A model generated the notes under the pieces. It did no database searches. It was given only the letters and a program-made list of their open reading frames with translations, and was not told the origin of the DNA. Below, piece by piece: positions 1-9,660 of a stretch of 64,000 bases of DNA (position 1 is its first letter; every line of letters starts with the position of its first letter). Both the position numbers and the translations under genes were made by a program. The stretch is from CAWEFA01 sp963851385 (GTDB lineage: Bacteria > Bacteroidota > Bacteroidia > Bacteroidales > DTGW01), in the NCBI GenBank assembly GCA_963851385.1, contig CAWKPE010000003.1, positions 7,494-71,493 of the forward strand. The letters are read 5' to 3'.

Positions 1-834
1 TTTAGAAGTAATAGGTAAATTTTCTGACTTTAACTGTTTACGATTATCATTATCAGATTTCTCTGCTAAATCAGTAATTAAAATTTTTGAAGTACTCTTA
101 TTAAATACCATTCGCTGATTTTGACGTAAAACTACTTCTCCATTATTATCAGCATCGGCATTTTCAGTAATAGATATTTTTCCTTTTTCAAGTGTAGTTT
201 CAATAATTCCTTCATTAGAATATGATTTGACATTAAAAGAGGTTCCTAAAACAGAAATTCCAAGTGAAGAAGTATTAACCACAAATTTTCTACCATGATT
301 TTTAGTTACGCTAAAATAGGCTTCTCCATCGAGATAAACTTGAACATCACCTCTTTTTATATTAGCAGGATATTTAATTTTTGTCTCAGAATTCAGCCAT
401 ATTTTCGTTCCGTCTGATAAGACTAATTGAGATTTTTCTCCTCTTTTAGTTATTAATTCATTATATTCTACTTTCTGATTATCCACAAGATATTTAATTG
501 TTATTCCGATACTATAAAATAATAGTATTATGGCTGCAACCCTTAAAAATACTTTATTAATTGAAAATTTTGATCTGGATATATTGTCAGATTTAATGGA
601 AAAGTCTTCTTTTTTAGCAATATTCTGTCTTAATTTAAATGAAAAAATCTCATATTCATTATTTGTATCCAATTCGGTTTGACTTGAATTTATTTGCTTT
701 AAAGTCCAGATGTTTTTAATTTGTGAAAAATTCTTTTTATTGTCTTCATTTTCATTAACCCAATCAAATAGAATTTTTAATTGTTCTTCATCTATATCTC
801 CCGATAAGTACTTACTTATTAAATTATAATCCAT
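1..834 (-). CDS. FecR-family anti-sigma factor, 3' end beyond the window
   Basis: The minus frame is open from an ATG at 834 to the window edge, 278 codons with no stop. The N-terminal part is a cytoplasmic anti-sigma region with the DWVN-type motif. One membrane helix (around VAAIILLFYSIGITIKYL) follows, then a periplasmic FecR domain with GEAYFSV and VLGTSFNV motifs. FecR proteins hold or activate a partner ECF sigma factor and usually sense an outer-membrane TonB-dependent transporter. The sigma gene lies 84 bp upstream on the same strand, so the two form a pair. The transporter it serves is probably beyond position 1. The C-terminal FecR extension is not visible. Confidence 0.88.
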   Translation of the reverse strand, partial: MDYNLISKYLSGDIDEEQLKILFDWVNENEDNKKNFSQIKNIWTLKQINSSQTELDTNNEYEIFSFKLRQNIAKKEDFSIKSDNISRSKFSINKVFLRVAAIILLFYSIGITIKYLVDNQKVEYNELITKRGEKSQLVLSDGTKIWLNSETKIKYPANIKRGDVQVYLDGEAYFSVTKNHGRKFVVNTSSLGISVLGTSFNVKSYSNEGIIETTLEKGKISITENADADNNGEVVLRQNQRMVFNKSTSKILITDLAEKSDNDNRKQLKSENLPITSK

Positions 835-918
835 AAAATATTAAAAAAATGATTTGTTAGATTAACTATATAACAATATTATCCTTCTTTACCCCCAAAA
901 AAAATGAAATAATATATG

Positions 919-1479
919 CTATAGATATTCCTTTATTTGCTCATGTATTCTTTTCAGAGCTATAACAATTTGATTTTCGACTGTCTTAACAGAGATATTC
1001 AAACTTTCTGCAATTTCTTTATATTTTAAATCGTTAAACCGGCTAAGTTCAAATACTTTTTTGCATTTTGGCGGGAGATTATTAATAGCAGACTCAATTT
1101 TTTCATTTAACTCATCAAAAAATATTATATCAGATGTACTGTCGTTCAAAGCATAATAATTAAGTTGATATTCATAATGCTTCTGTTTACTGTACTCAAT
1201 ATACTTTTTGTTAGCTGTAGCCTGTCGTAAATAATTTATTGAATTGTTGCGTGTAATAGTATACAAAAGCGCAGAAACATTTGTATCAGTCCTGATCTGA
1301 AATTTTATTTCCCATAATTTTAAAAAAGATTCCTGTGCTAATTCTCTTGCGACTTCTTTGTCTAAAACATAAGATTTTGCATAAATAAAAATCATTTTAA
1401 AATACTTATGGAAAACCTGTTCAAAAGATTTTTCGTCTCCCTGCAGCAGTCCTCTGACAATATCAAGGTTGTTTTCCAT
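919..1479 (-). CDS. ECF RNA polymerase sigma factor (FecI-like)
   Basis: This 186-residue protein has sigma region 2 (FKMIFIYAKSYVLDKEVA, AQESFLKLWE) and a C-terminal sigma-70 region 4 helix-turn-helix (LPPKCKKVFELSRF, YKEIAESLNISVKTVENQI). The length and the ISVKTVENQI ending are typical of the large Bacteroidota ECF expansion. It directs RNA polymerase to a small regulon, usually a transporter or surface-nutrient operon. The FecR-like anti-sigma gene starts 84 bp downstream, so the pair probably acts as a cell-surface signalling module. The ATG at 1477-1479 gives a normal N-terminus. Confidence 0.9.
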   Translation of the reverse strand: MENNLDIVRGLLQGDEKSFEQVFHKYFKMIFIYAKSYVLDKEVARELAQESFLKLWEIKFQIRTDTNVSALLYTITRNNSINYLRQATANKKYIEYSKQKHYEYQLNYYALNDSTSDIIFFDELNEKIESAINNLPPKCKKVFELSRFNDLKYKEIAESLNISVKTVENQIVIALKRIHEQIKEYL

Positions 1480-1734
1480 ATGTATAAATGGTAATATAAA
1501 GTATACGGTTCAAAATATTTTTTTTTGACTTTATTATTTTCAAATATGATTTATCTTATGTATATAATATTATGGTACTTTATAATTCGTCTGTATTTAA
1601 AAATATCGTATTTAAATTTAAAAATGAAAATCATAATTACAGTATTAAAAATAAAAAGATTTGAAAAAATAGTTAAACATTTTTATAATATCATTGGAAA
1701 GATAACAGTTAATTTTAACTCATAAATATTTTAG

Positions 1735-1742
1735 TAACTTTG
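1735..1742 (+). promoter_or_regulatory. Probable purL promoter -7 box
   Basis: TAACTTTG matches the Bacteroidota -7 consensus TAnnTTTG and ends 28 bp before the purL ATG. No clear TTG -33 box stands at the expected 19-21 bp spacing. No PurR-like operator or riboswitch was recognised in the AT-rich 291 bp before purL. Confidence 0.5.
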
Positions 1743-1770
1743 CTAAATAATAAAACCCCAAAGAATACTG

Positions 1771-4700
1771 ATGATATTATTTTTTAAAGGTGTAGACAAT
1801 AAGTATTTTGCAATTCAATCTCAGCTTGAATTAAGTGATGGTGATAAGATAAAACTTGGTTGGCTTTTTGGAGCCACTCTCAATGAAGAATCTGAAATTA
1901 AAGGTTATTTTGTTGGTCCGCGAAAAGAAATGATTACTCCCTGGAGTACCAACGCGGTGGAAATTACCCAAAATATGGGCATTGAAGGAATCGTCCGGAT
2001 TGAGGAGTTTTTCCAAACAGCATCTGCCCAGCACGAATTTGATCCAATGCTCCAGGCATTATACAAAAACCTTAACGAGGATACATTCAATATCAAAAGA
2101 CAACCAGAACCCGTACTCCATATTGAAGATATTGAAGCCTACAATCAAAAAGAAGGGCTTGCCTTAAGCGAAGAGGAAATTCAATATCTTAAGAATCTGA
2201 GTAAAAAGATAAAACGTAAGCTTACCGATAGTGAAATATTTGGTTTTTCCCAGGTAAATTCAGAACATTGCCGTCATAAAATTTTTAATGGAAAGTTTGT
2301 TATTGATGGAAAAGAACAGGACAGCAGTCTTTTTCAACTAATAAAAAAGACAACACAGGCCAATCCTAACCGCGTTGTTTCTGCATATAAAGACAATTGT
2401 GCATTTTTACAGGGACCGGTTGTTGAACAGTTTGCTCCACATTCCCAGGATAAACCTGACTTCTTTGAAATTAAAGAAATAGAAACTGTTATCTCGCTTA
2501 AGGCAGAAACACATAATTTTCCAACAACGGTTGAACCTTTCAATGGAGCTGCAACTGGAACTGGTGGCGAAATCCGCGACCGTATTGGAGGAGGTAAAGG
2601 TGCTTTTCCAATTGCCGGTACGGCAGTATATATGACTTCGTATCCTAGAACCAATGGCGGTCGTAATTGGGAAAAAGCTACTGAACCCAGAAAGTGGCTT
2701 TATCAAACTCCTGAAGAAATTCTTATCAAGGCCTCAAACGGAGCCAGTGATTTTGGTAATAAATACGGCCAACCTTTAATCTGCGGAAGTGTTTTCACTT
2801 TTGAACACTTTGAAAATGGTAAAAAATTCGGATTTGATAAAGTAATTATGTTGGCCGGAGGAGTTGGCTTTGGTAAGAAAAAAGACAGCATAAAAGAAAT
2901 ACCTGAGAAAGGTGATAAACTGATACTTCTTGGCGGAGACAATTATCGGATTGGGATGGGTGGTGGTGCCGTTTCGTCCGTAGCTACGGGTGAATATGAT
3001 AATGCCATTGAATTAAATGCCGTTCAACGTTCAAATCCCGAAATGCAAAAACGTATATACAATGCCATCAGGGCATTGGCCGAGTTGGATAAAAATCCAA
3101 TTATTTCAATACATGATCACGGTGCGGGTGGACATCTCAATTGCTTATCGGAATTAGTTGAAGCAACTGGCGGAATTATCGATATGAGCAAACTACCTGT
3201 TGGTGATCCTACGTTATCGGCAAAAGAAATTGCTGGCAATGAATCCCAGGAACGCATGGGATTGGTCGTTAAAAACAAGGATATTAATTTGCTGAAACAT
3301 ATAGCTGAAAGGGAAAGAGCACCAATTTACATTATAGGCGAAGTAACAGGCGACCATCAATTTACTTTTATTGATCCAATTAAAAACGAAAAACCTATTG
3401 ACCTGAAGCTGGAAGATATGTTTGGTAATCCTCCAAGCACTATTTTAACCGACTGTAAACAAAACAATAATTTTGAAGAAGTCACTTATGATGTTTCAAA
3501 ACTTCATGAATATCTTGAACAGGTACTTCAACTCGAAGGAGTAGCTTGTAAGGACTGGCTTACAAATAAAGTTGATCGTTCAGTGACAGGACGAGTAGCT
3601 AAGCAGCAAACTGCAGGTATTATTCAGCTTCCGTTAAATGACGTAGCAGTTGTAGCTCTGGATTATAAAGGTGAAAAAGGAATAGCTACATCACTCGGGC
3701 ATGCACCATCTGCAGGCTTGATAAATTCTGAGAATGGTTCTATTCTTTCAATTGCCGAGGCATTAACAAATATAATATGGGCACCTGTTGAAGGCGGCAT
3801 ACGTAGTGTATCGCTAAGTGCAAACTGGATGTGGCCGTGTAGAAATACCGGTGAAGATACCCGGCTTTATCAAGCAGTGAAAGCTGCTAGCGATTTTGCA
3901 CTTGCCCTGGGTGTAAATATTCCTACAGGCAAAGACTCATTGTCCATGACACAAAAATACCCAGAAGGAGAAGTCGTTTATTCTCCTGGAACTGTAATAA
4001 TTTCCGCTGCAAGTGAAGTGTCAGATATTAAAAAAGTTTTAAGTCCGGTATTGATAAGTGATCCCACGAGTCTACTCATTTATATCGATCTCTCTCTAGC
4101 TCCTTATGCACTTGGTGGCAGCAGTTTCGCCCAGGTAATAAACAAAGTGGGCACTTCTACTCCCACTGTTAAAGACCCGACTTATTTTGCGAACGTTTTC
4201 AATACCATACAACTCCTTATTAATGAAGGAAAGATTCTATCAGGCCACGACATATCGTCTGGTGGAATGATTGCAACATTATTGGAAATGGTTTTTGCAA
4301 ATCCATTTGTAGGTCTGGAAGTTGATCTCACCAGCATATCAGAAAAAGACATAATTAAACTGCTTTTTAGTGAAAATCCGGGAATTATCATTCAGGTTGG
4401 GGCTTGCGATAAAGAAAGTATGGCAATGCTGATGAAACAAAAGGAAATAAGTGTTCATATTATAGGAAAGCCAATATCTGACAGAATTTTCAATATCAAG
4501 AAATCAGGCAGCATTTATTCCTTCGACATAGACAGGTTCAGGGACATCTGGTACAAAACGTCATACTTACTGGATCGTAAGCAAAGCGGTGAACAGAAAG
4601 CTTCAGAACGTTATAATAATTATAAAGCACAACCTTTAACATTTTTGTTTAAGGAAAGCTTTACTGGTAAATTAGCACAATATAATATTGATATTAAAAG

Positions 4701-5487
4701 GAGGAAACAAACAGGAATTAAAGGTGCAATAATTCGAGAAAAAGGAGTAAATGGCGACCGTGAAATGGCGTGGATAATGCATCTTGCAGGTTTCGATGTT
4801 AAAGATATTCACATGACCGATTTAATCAGTGGAAGAGAAACATTGGAAAATGTTAATATGATAGTATTTGTAGGAGGTTTTTCAAATTCCGATGTTCTTG
4901 GTTCAGCAAAAGGCTGGGCAGGAGCATTTCTATACAATCCAAAAGCAAAAGATGCACTCGAAAAATTCTATGATCGCCATGATACGCTAAGTCTAGGAGT
5001 TTGTAATGGTTGCCAGTTAATGATAGAATTAGGTCTAATTAATCCGGAGCATAAATTAAAACCTAAAATGCTAAGGAATGAATCACATAAATTCGAATCA
5101 GGTTTCATCAATGTAAACATTACTGAGAATTATTCTGTAATGTTAAAAACTCTTGCTGGTTCAAGACTCGGTATATGGGTTGCTCATGGTGAAGGAAAAT
5201 TTAGTTTTCCATATGATGAAAACCGATATCATATTACAATGAAATATAGTTATTCCGGTTATCCGGGTAATCCAAACGGCAGTAATTATGATGTTGCAGG
5301 AATATGCTCGTCAGACGGCCGTCATTTAGCTGTTATGCCTCACCTGGAGCGTTCAATTTATCCATGGAACTGGGCATTATATCCTGGAGAACGAAAAAAT
5401 GATGAAGTTTCTCCATGGATTGAAGCATTTGTGAACGCAAAGGAATGGATAAAAGATAGGATTAAAATAGGTGTTTTTGGAACTTAA
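1771..5487 (+). CDS. purL: Phosphoribosylformylglycinamidine synthase (single-chain PurL)
   Basis: This 1238-residue enzyme makes FGAM from FGAR, glutamine and ATP in purine synthesis. It is the long form that fuses the synthetase (PurL) and glutaminase (PurQ) parts, the usual form in Bacteroidales and gammaproteobacteria. Visible marks are the linker NSEHCRHKIFNG near residue 165, the ATP/FGAR region KAETHNFPTTVEPFNGAATG near 245, and two repeated synthetase halves. The C-terminal class I glutaminase has LGVCNGCQ with nucleophile Cys1078 and the His1191/Glu1193 pair in MPHLERS. The gene stands alone with its own promoter and has no frame damage, unlike several other long genes here. Confidence 0.97.
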   Translation: MILFFKGVDNKYFAIQSQLELSDGDKIKLGWLFGATLNEESEIKGYFVGPRKEMITPWSTNAVEITQNMGIEGIVRIEEFFQTASAQHEFDPMLQALYKNLNEDTFNIKRQPEPVLHIEDIEAYNQKEGLALSEEEIQYLKNLSKKIKRKLTDSEIFGFSQVNSEHCRHKIFNGKFVIDGKEQDSSLFQLIKKTTQANPNRVVSAYKDNCAFLQGPVVEQFAPHSQDKPDFFEIKEIETVISLKAETHNFPTTVEPFNGAATGTGGEIRDRIGGGKGAFPIAGTAVYMTSYPRTNGGRNWEKATEPRKWLYQTPEEILIKASNGASDFGNKYGQPLICGSVFTFEHFENGKKFGFDKVIMLAGGVGFGKKKDSIKEIPEKGDKLILLGGDNYRIGMGGGAVSSVATGEYDNAIELNAVQRSNPEMQKRIYNAIRALAELDKNPIISIHDHGAGGHLNCLSELVEATGGIIDMSKLPVGDPTLSAKEIAGNESQERMGLVVKNKDINLLKHIAERERAPIYIIGEVTGDHQFTFIDPIKNEKPIDLKLEDMFGNPPSTILTDCKQNNNFEEVTYDVSKLHEYLEQVLQLEGVACKDWLTNKVDRSVTGRVAKQQTAGIIQLPLNDVAVVALDYKGEKGIATSLGHAPSAGLINSENGSILSIAEALTNIIWAPVEGGIRSVSLSANWMWPCRNTGEDTRLYQAVKAASDFALALGVNIPTGKDSLSMTQKYPEGEVVYSPGTVIISAASEVSDIKKVLSPVLISDPTSLLIYIDLSLAPYALGGSSFAQVINKVGTSTPTVKDPTYFANVFNTIQLLINEGKILSGHDISSGGMIATLLEMVFANPFVGLEVDLTSISEKDIIKLLFSENPGIIIQVGACDKESMAMLMKQKEISVHIIGKPISDRIFNIKKSGSIYSFDIDRFRDIWYKTSYLLDRKQSGEQKASERYNNYKAQPLTFLFKESFTGKLAQYNIDIKRRKQTGIKGAIIREKGVNGDREMAWIMHLAGFDVKDIHMTDLISGRETLENVNMIVFVGGFSNSDVLGSAKGWAGAFLYNPKAKDALEKFYDRHDTLSLGVCNGCQLMIELGLINPEHKLKPKMLRNESHKFESGFINVNITENYSVMLKTLAGSRLGIWVAHGEGKFSFPYDENRYHITMKYSYSGYPGNPNGSNYDVAGICSSDGRHLAVMPHLERSIYPWNWALYPGERKNDEVSPWIEAFVNAKEWIKDRIKIGVFGT

Positions 5488-5588
5488 ACTGTTGTAAGAC
5501 GATTAAGAACAAAATCACAAAGTAACTTCTGAATTCTCAACACTCAAAAATAATAAATAGTATTTCAAAATTATTATTTAGGTCAAAT

Positions 5589-5640
5589 TCTAATGACTAA
5601 TACCCAATGTCTAATGCTCAAAGCCCAATGATAAATGACT
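5589..5640. repeat. Quasi-periodic word repeat, CTAATG/CCAATG family
   Basis: The gap between purL and nhaD holds a run of related 7-9 nt words: CTAATGACTAATACCCAATG, CTAATGCTC, AAAGCCCAATG, AAATGACTC. Similar words recur at 9630-9660, 14775-14882 and 61440-61475. No reading frame or RNA family is recognised. Confidence 0.6.
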
Positions 5641-5653
5641 CAATAATACTTCA

Positions 5654-6913
5654 ATGGAAGCCTTAATAATAATTGCCTTTCTTATCGGTTATTTTGCAAT
5701 AACCATAGAAAGCAGTATACGAATAAACAAGGCCGCAACAGCTCTAATGACAGGTGTTGCGTGCTGGACAATTTATATTCTGTATTTTCCATCAGACAGT
5801 AAAGTACTTGAACAACTGACAAAACATTTTAGTGATATAGCCGGAATCCTTTTCTTTCTTATGGGTGCTATGACCATCGTTGAACTCATAGACATGAATA
5901 ATGGTTTTAGTTTTATCAGTGAAAAAATCAAAACAAAGAAAAAAGTTAAACTGTTATGGATAATCGGAATTATCACTTTTTTCTTATCGGCAGTTCTCGA
6001 CAATCTTACAACTTCAATAGTAATGGTTTCGCTATGCCGGAAACTAATACCCGAAAAGAAAGAAATGCTATGGTTTGCAGCTTTAATTGTAATTGCAGCA
6101 AATGCAGGAGGCGTTTGGTCGCCAATAGGAGATGTTACAACTTCGATGCTATGGATTGGCGGACAGATTACAACAGTTAAGATAATTCACACGTTATTTT
6201 TGCCAGGCATCGTTTCGTTATTAATACCATTAGTAATAATAAGTTTTCGTTTTAAGGGTAATTTTTCTGAAAATAATTCCGTAAAAGAAAACCATTCAAA
6301 AAGCAGTACTATATTTTATATAGGATCAAGTCTTTTGCTCATAGTACCTATATTTAAAATTGTCACAAATTTGCCCCCGTTTATGGGCATGCTTATGGCT
6401 TTAAGTATTCTGTGGATATATATAGAAATTCACAATTTAAGACAAAAATCAGTTGAAAAGCATAAACCTACAGTTGCAAAGGCGCTTCAAAACATAGATA
6501 TTCCTAGCATATTGTTCTTTGCAGGCATATTACTAAGCATTGCTGTACTTGACGCAACAGGTATTCTAAATAATGTTGCACAATTTCTTATCGAAAAACT
6601 TAAAAACATCCATACTATTGCAATGGCAATAGGCCTCACATCATCGATATTCGACAATGTGCCTTTAGTTGCAGGAACTATTGGCATGTTCAATATCCAC
6701 TCCTACCCTGCCGATCATACTCTGTGGGAACTTCTGGCATATTGCACCGGTACAGGCGGAAGTATATTAATTATTGGTTCTGCTGCCGGAGTAGCTGTGA
6801 TGGGTATGGAGAAAATAAATTTCTTCTGGTATTTGAAAAGGATATCCTTGCTGGCGTTAATTGGATACCTCGCAGGTGCTGGAGTTTACTTTATTCAGCT
6901 AAGAATTTTCTAA
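5654..6913 (+). CDS. nhaD: NhaD-type Na+/H+ antiporter
   Basis: This 419-residue polytopic membrane protein belongs to the ArsB/NhaD ion transporter superfamily, with about 11-13 hydrophobic helices. Two half-helix motifs characteristic of the family are present: SAVLDNLTTS with Asp116-Asn117, and SSIFDNVPLV near residue 335. The GGVWSPIGDVTTSMLW segment is typical of NhaD. The protein exchanges cytoplasmic Na+ (or Li+) for H+ and supports pH and salt homeostasis. It starts at the first ATG after the word repeat and shows no operon partner. Substrate choice is inferred from the family. Confidence 0.9.
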   Translation: MEALIIIAFLIGYFAITIESSIRINKAATALMTGVACWTIYILYFPSDSKVLEQLTKHFSDIAGILFFLMGAMTIVELIDMNNGFSFISEKIKTKKKVKLLWIIGIITFFLSAVLDNLTTSIVMVSLCRKLIPEKKEMLWFAALIVIAANAGGVWSPIGDVTTSMLWIGGQITTVKIIHTLFLPGIVSLLIPLVIISFRFKGNFSENNSVKENHSKSSTIFYIGSSLLLIVPIFKIVTNLPPFMGMLMALSILWIYIEIHNLRQKSVEKHKPTVAKALQNIDIPSILFFAGILLSIAVLDATGILNNVAQFLIEKLKNIHTIAMAIGLTSSIFDNVPLVAGTIGMFNIHSYPADHTLWELLAYCTGTGGSILIIGSAAGVAVMGMEKINFFWYLKRISLLALIGYLAGAGVYFIQLRIF

Positions 6914-7042
6914 ATCAAAAGCATAAATCTTTTGATAATGAAATATGCTGGTATTTTGATTTGAAAATTTCTTAAATTTAACTCGAATATTCAAATTGTA
7001 ATCATTTTCTTTGCAAAGTCAATTGTACAAAAATAAATTTCG

Positions 7043-7432
7043 ATGACGAAGGTCGTTTCAGTATATGGATATGGTCGTTTTGGAAAGCTTTGGGCTGATA
7101 TTTTATCAAAAGACTTTTCAGTAAAAGTATATTCAAGGAGAGGTCTCAAAAAGGAAGAAGTAAGCAAAGGAATACAAATTTCAACAATCGAAGATTTGTT
7201 CAATTGTGATGCTATGTTCTTTTGCGTTGCCATTTCCTCATTTGAGCAATTATTAATTGATTCAAAAAAATATTTTAAAACCAATACTGTTTATTTCGAT
7301 ACTTGTTCTGTAAAAGTTTTTCCTGTAAACTGGATGACTAAATATATTCCCCGTGAAAGCCGATTATTGCAACCCACCCAATGTTTGGTCCGGATTCGTA
7401 TAATAATTCGGCATCAAAGCTGCCAATGGTAA
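7043..7432 (+). CDS. Prephenate/arogenate dehydrogenase-like protein, N-terminal fragment (frameshift)
   Basis: This is the N-terminal Rossmann part of a TyrA-like dehydrogenase. It has the NAD(P)-binding motif VSVYGYGRFGKLWA at residues 5-18, then CDAMFFCVAISSFEQ and YFDTCSVKVFPV. The family oxidises prephenate or arogenate toward tyrosine. The frame is lost near 7370, just before the expected ATHPMFGPDS motif, which continues one frame back. One missing base, for example an A in CGATTATT, would join the two parts into about 254 residues, a normal size. Residues after about 110 in this frame are missense. Confidence 0.8.
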   Translation: MTKVVSVYGYGRFGKLWADILSKDFSVKVYSRRGLKKEEVSKGIQISTIEDLFNCDAMFFCVAISSFEQLLIDSKKYFKTNTVYFDTCSVKVFPVNWMTKYIPRESRLLQPTQCLVRIRIIIRHQSCQW

Positions 7433-7806
7433 TGTGTAATATCAACGCTCAACAAAAAGTATTTGCCTGGTGGAAAGATTATTTTTCAAAAAAGCTTATG
7501 CGCGTTGAAGAAATGACACCTGAAGAACATGACGAAATGGTAGCTTATTCACAGGGAATTACTCATTATATTGGCAGGGTATTGGCTGATCTGAATCTGA
7601 AATCAACCCGGATTAATACGCTGGGATATGGTAAACTTCTTGAAATCATCCAGCAAACCTGTAACGATAACTGGCAGTTATTTTTGGATTTGCAAAGATT
7701 TAACCCTTATACAAAACATATGAGGGGAGAATTACATGAATCGCTGGAAAAAGTTTATTCTATTCTCAATAACCTGGAAAACGGCAAAGAAACATCTGGA
7801 CATTAG
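7381..7806 (+). CDS. Prephenate/arogenate dehydrogenase-like protein, C-terminal fragment (frameshift)
   Basis: This frame carries the helical dimerisation and substrate domain of the TyrA-like enzyme. Going 5' from the ATG it still reads ATHP before MFGPDSYNN, so the ATG at 7381 is not a true start. EEMTPEEHDEMVAYSQGITHYIGR contains the conserved His of the family. The join with the upstream fragment needs a single-base deletion to be undone. No slippery heptamer stands at the break, so programmed frameshifting is unlikely. Confidence 0.8.
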   Translation: MFGPDSYNNSASKLPMVMCNINAQQKVFAWWKDYFSKKLMRVEEMTPEEHDEMVAYSQGITHYIGRVLADLNLKSTRINTLGYGKLLEIIQQTCNDNWQLFLDLQRFNPYTKHMRGELHESLEKVYSILNNLENGKETSGH

Positions 7807-7861
7807 AATATCTGAACATTTGCATATTTGCACGTTTGCACATTTTCAAATTGTCAAATTT
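7803..7861. repeat. Word repeat, ATTTGCACRTTTGCA family
   Basis: Between the convergent ends of the dehydrogenase and dinB lies a run of near-repeats about 9-10 nt long: ATCTGAACATTTGCATATTT, GCACGTTTGCACATTTTCAA, ATTGTCAAATTTTC. The same family occurs in opposite orientation at 10468-10545, so the dinB/regulator pair is bounded by inverted copies. Confidence 0.55.
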
Positions 7862-9020
7862 TCTCATCATCCCTCATCCCTACCGCCCTGTACAAAGCAT
7901 GGCTTCCATAACGCCGGCGGATTTTATCCATAGCACGGTATAAATTTACCATTTCGGGTGTATCTTCAAACATATTCAATTGCTGCGCACCATATACCAT
8001 GTTGCTGAATTTTACGCCAATCATCCGAATAAGCATGCGGCGTTGGTACAAGCGCTTAAATAAATCCTTGGCCTCCGCAATAAGCACATGGTCAAATGCC
8101 GTATAAGGCAACCGTTTCTGAAGTGTAAACGTATCGAAGTTTGAATAGCGGATTTTTACCGTAATACACGAAGTTAGTCTTTCGTTTTTTCGAAGTTCAA
8201 AAGCTAGCTTTTCAACCATGCCAACCAGCACACGATTCAAGTAATTCACATCAATGGTATCCTGTTCAAATGTACGTTCGCTGCTCATCAACTTTTGTTC
8301 TGAGTACGGTTGTACAGGCGTATTGTCAATGCCATTGGCCTTTTCCCAGAGGACAATACCATTTTTGCCCAGCACTTTTTCCATCATATCCTGCGGTATC
8401 TGGCGCAAGGTGCCAATTGTTACAATACCCATTGAACGTAACAGATGAAAAGTTTTATCTCCTATACCCGGAATTTTCTTAATGGACAAAGGCTCAAGAA
8501 AAATCAGCACTTCCGGTTTAGGCACATATCTTTCGCCATTGGGTTTGGCAACATCAGTAGCAATTTTCGACACTGTTTTATTTACAGACAAGCCAAATGA
8601 TATTGGTAAACCTGTTTCATGGATAATGCGTTCCCGTAACTCATGAGTCCATTTAAGAGTGCCAAAAAAGCGATCCATGCCGGTAATATCAATATAGTGT
8701 TCGTCAATAGAGGCTTTTTCATATACCGGTGCAGCTTCTGCAATAATATCGGTGACCGTGTGCGAATATTTGCTATACAGGTCCATGTCGCCCCGGATAA
8801 TGATTGCATCGGCGCATAACATACGTGCCATTTTCATGGGCATAGCCGAATGCACACCGTATTTTCGCGCTTCGTAACTACAACTTGCAACTACGCTCCT
8901 GTCACCAAAGCCACCTACAATCACAGGTTTTCCCACCAGCTTGCTGTTTTGCAACCGCTCTACCGACACAAAAAACGTGTCAAGGTCAAGATGAATAATA
9001 TTTTGGAAATTTAATATCAA
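7854..9020 (-). CDS. dinB: DNA polymerase IV (Y family)
   Basis: This 388-residue translesion polymerase has the Y-family catalytic triad: Asp12 in HLDLDTFF and Asp106-Glu107 in ASIDEHYID. Phe17 is the likely steric gate. The palm, the helix-hairpin-helix IKKIPGIGDKT and a little-finger domain are all present, but no obvious beta-clamp tail was identified. It copies past damaged bases at low fidelity. It is divergent from an XRE/S24 LexA-like regulator 640 bp away, which suggests damage-linked control. The more conserved middle is richer in GC than the flanking DNA. Confidence 0.95.
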   Translation of the reverse strand: MILNFQNIIHLDLDTFFVSVERLQNSKLVGKPVIVGGFGDRSVVASCSYEARKYGVHSAMPMKMARMLCADAIIIRGDMDLYSKYSHTVTDIIAEAAPVYEKASIDEHYIDITGMDRFFGTLKWTHELRERIIHETGLPISFGLSVNKTVSKIATDVAKPNGERYVPKPEVLIFLEPLSIKKIPGIGDKTFHLLRSMGIVTIGTLRQIPQDMMEKVLGKNGIVLWEKANGIDNTPVQPYSEQKLMSSERTFEQDTIDVNYLNRVLVGMVEKLAFELRKNERLTSCITVKIRYSNFDTFTLQKRLPYTAFDHVLIAEAKDLFKRLYQRRMLIRMIGVKFSNMVYGAQQLNMFEDTPEMVNLYRAMDKIRRRYGSHALYRAVGMRDDEKI

Positions 9021-9082
9021 GGCATTAGGTGACGAAATAATTGATAAAAAACTTGTATTTCAATAAAAATCAATATAATTTT

Positions 9083-9097
9083 GATTAGTTTTTAATC
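9083..9097. promoter_or_regulatory. Possible operator palindrome upstream of dinB
   Basis: GATTA-GTTTT-TAATC is a perfect 5-bp inverted repeat 63 bp before the dinB start, in the shared upstream region with the S24-type regulator. It is short and AT-rich, so chance is quite possible. It is recorded only as a candidate site. Confidence 0.2.
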
Positions 9098-9299
9098 TTT
9101 ATTTTAGGTTAAAATATAATCTTTTTATATTTATTTTACCATGCATTTATCAAAATTTAACATCACTATGAAAAAAGTATTTAATCTCGCCACAAAAACT
9201 CAATCCCGCCTGAGACCATAGCCTTTATGTGAATGTTCATAAAGTTCATTGAATGTTTTCTTTAGATTATAATGAGTTTTGGTTTTAAATATTTTCCTT

Positions 9300-9420
9300 C
9301 AACCTTTTTCTTGATAAAAAGGTTGCCAAAAATCAAGAAAATCTGAAGCTTCAGCGCTCAAAAGCTTTCGCACACGCGCCAGATTTTCCTGCCAACACGC
9401 TTCCCGATGGAATCGGGATG
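9300..9420. repeat. Composite inverted-repeat element in the dinB/regulator gap
   Basis: Three hairpins stand in series: CAACCTTTTT/AAAAAGGTTG (9300-9309, 9316-9325), GAAAATCTG/CAGATTTTC (9337-9345, 9380-9388) and TCCCGAT/ATCGGGA (9402-9408, 9412-9418). The stretch is richer in GC than its flanks and has no reading frame. It looks like a dispersed palindromic repeat of a kind common in Bacteroidota intergenic DNA. Confidence 0.6.
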
Positions 9421-9519
9421 TTAGGGAATAGAATTAAAATTGGCTACTATTATATGCAAAATAAAATAGAACCAAATAATTACAAACTTTAGCCTGACCA
9501 AACACGAAAAAAATCAAAA

Positions 9520-9660
9520 AGAAACTTTTGTGGGTTTTAGTGTCTTCGTGTTTTTGTGGCCAATATTTCTTATTAAAGGACAAAGAATGATTAATAGCTT
9601 CATCTCTAAAATTAAAATTAGCAGCCAACAGCTAATAGCCAATAACTAACAACTAATATT
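9520..9660. repeat. Word repeats before the S24-type regulator
   Basis: Words built on TTTTGTGG and TTCGTGTTTTTGTGGC (9520-9562) are followed by AGCCAACAGCTAATAGCCAA and TAACTAACAACTAAT, which end right at the regulator's ATG. No TAnnTTTG box was found, so the regulator's promoter is not located. Confidence 0.45.

Noticed and set aside
1525..1725. 66-codon plus-strand frame upstream of purL
   Set aside because: Very AT-rich, composed mostly of Ile/Lys/Tyr/Leu, no family likeness, and it runs into the purL promoter. Probably chance in AT-rich DNA.
5589..5640. Possible CRISPR array
   Set aside because: The words are 7-9 nt, vary, and have no regular 30-40 nt spacers. No cas genes are in the window.
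7360..7385. Programmed -1 frameshift in the TyrA-like gene
   Set aside because: No slippery heptamer or downstream structure is evident at the break, and the family is not known to use recoding. A missing A is simpler.
9021..9660. tRNA or known small RNA in the dinB/regulator gap
   Set aside because: No cloverleaf, TPsiC-like GGTTCRA motif or known RNA core could be found. Only palindromic and word repeats are present.
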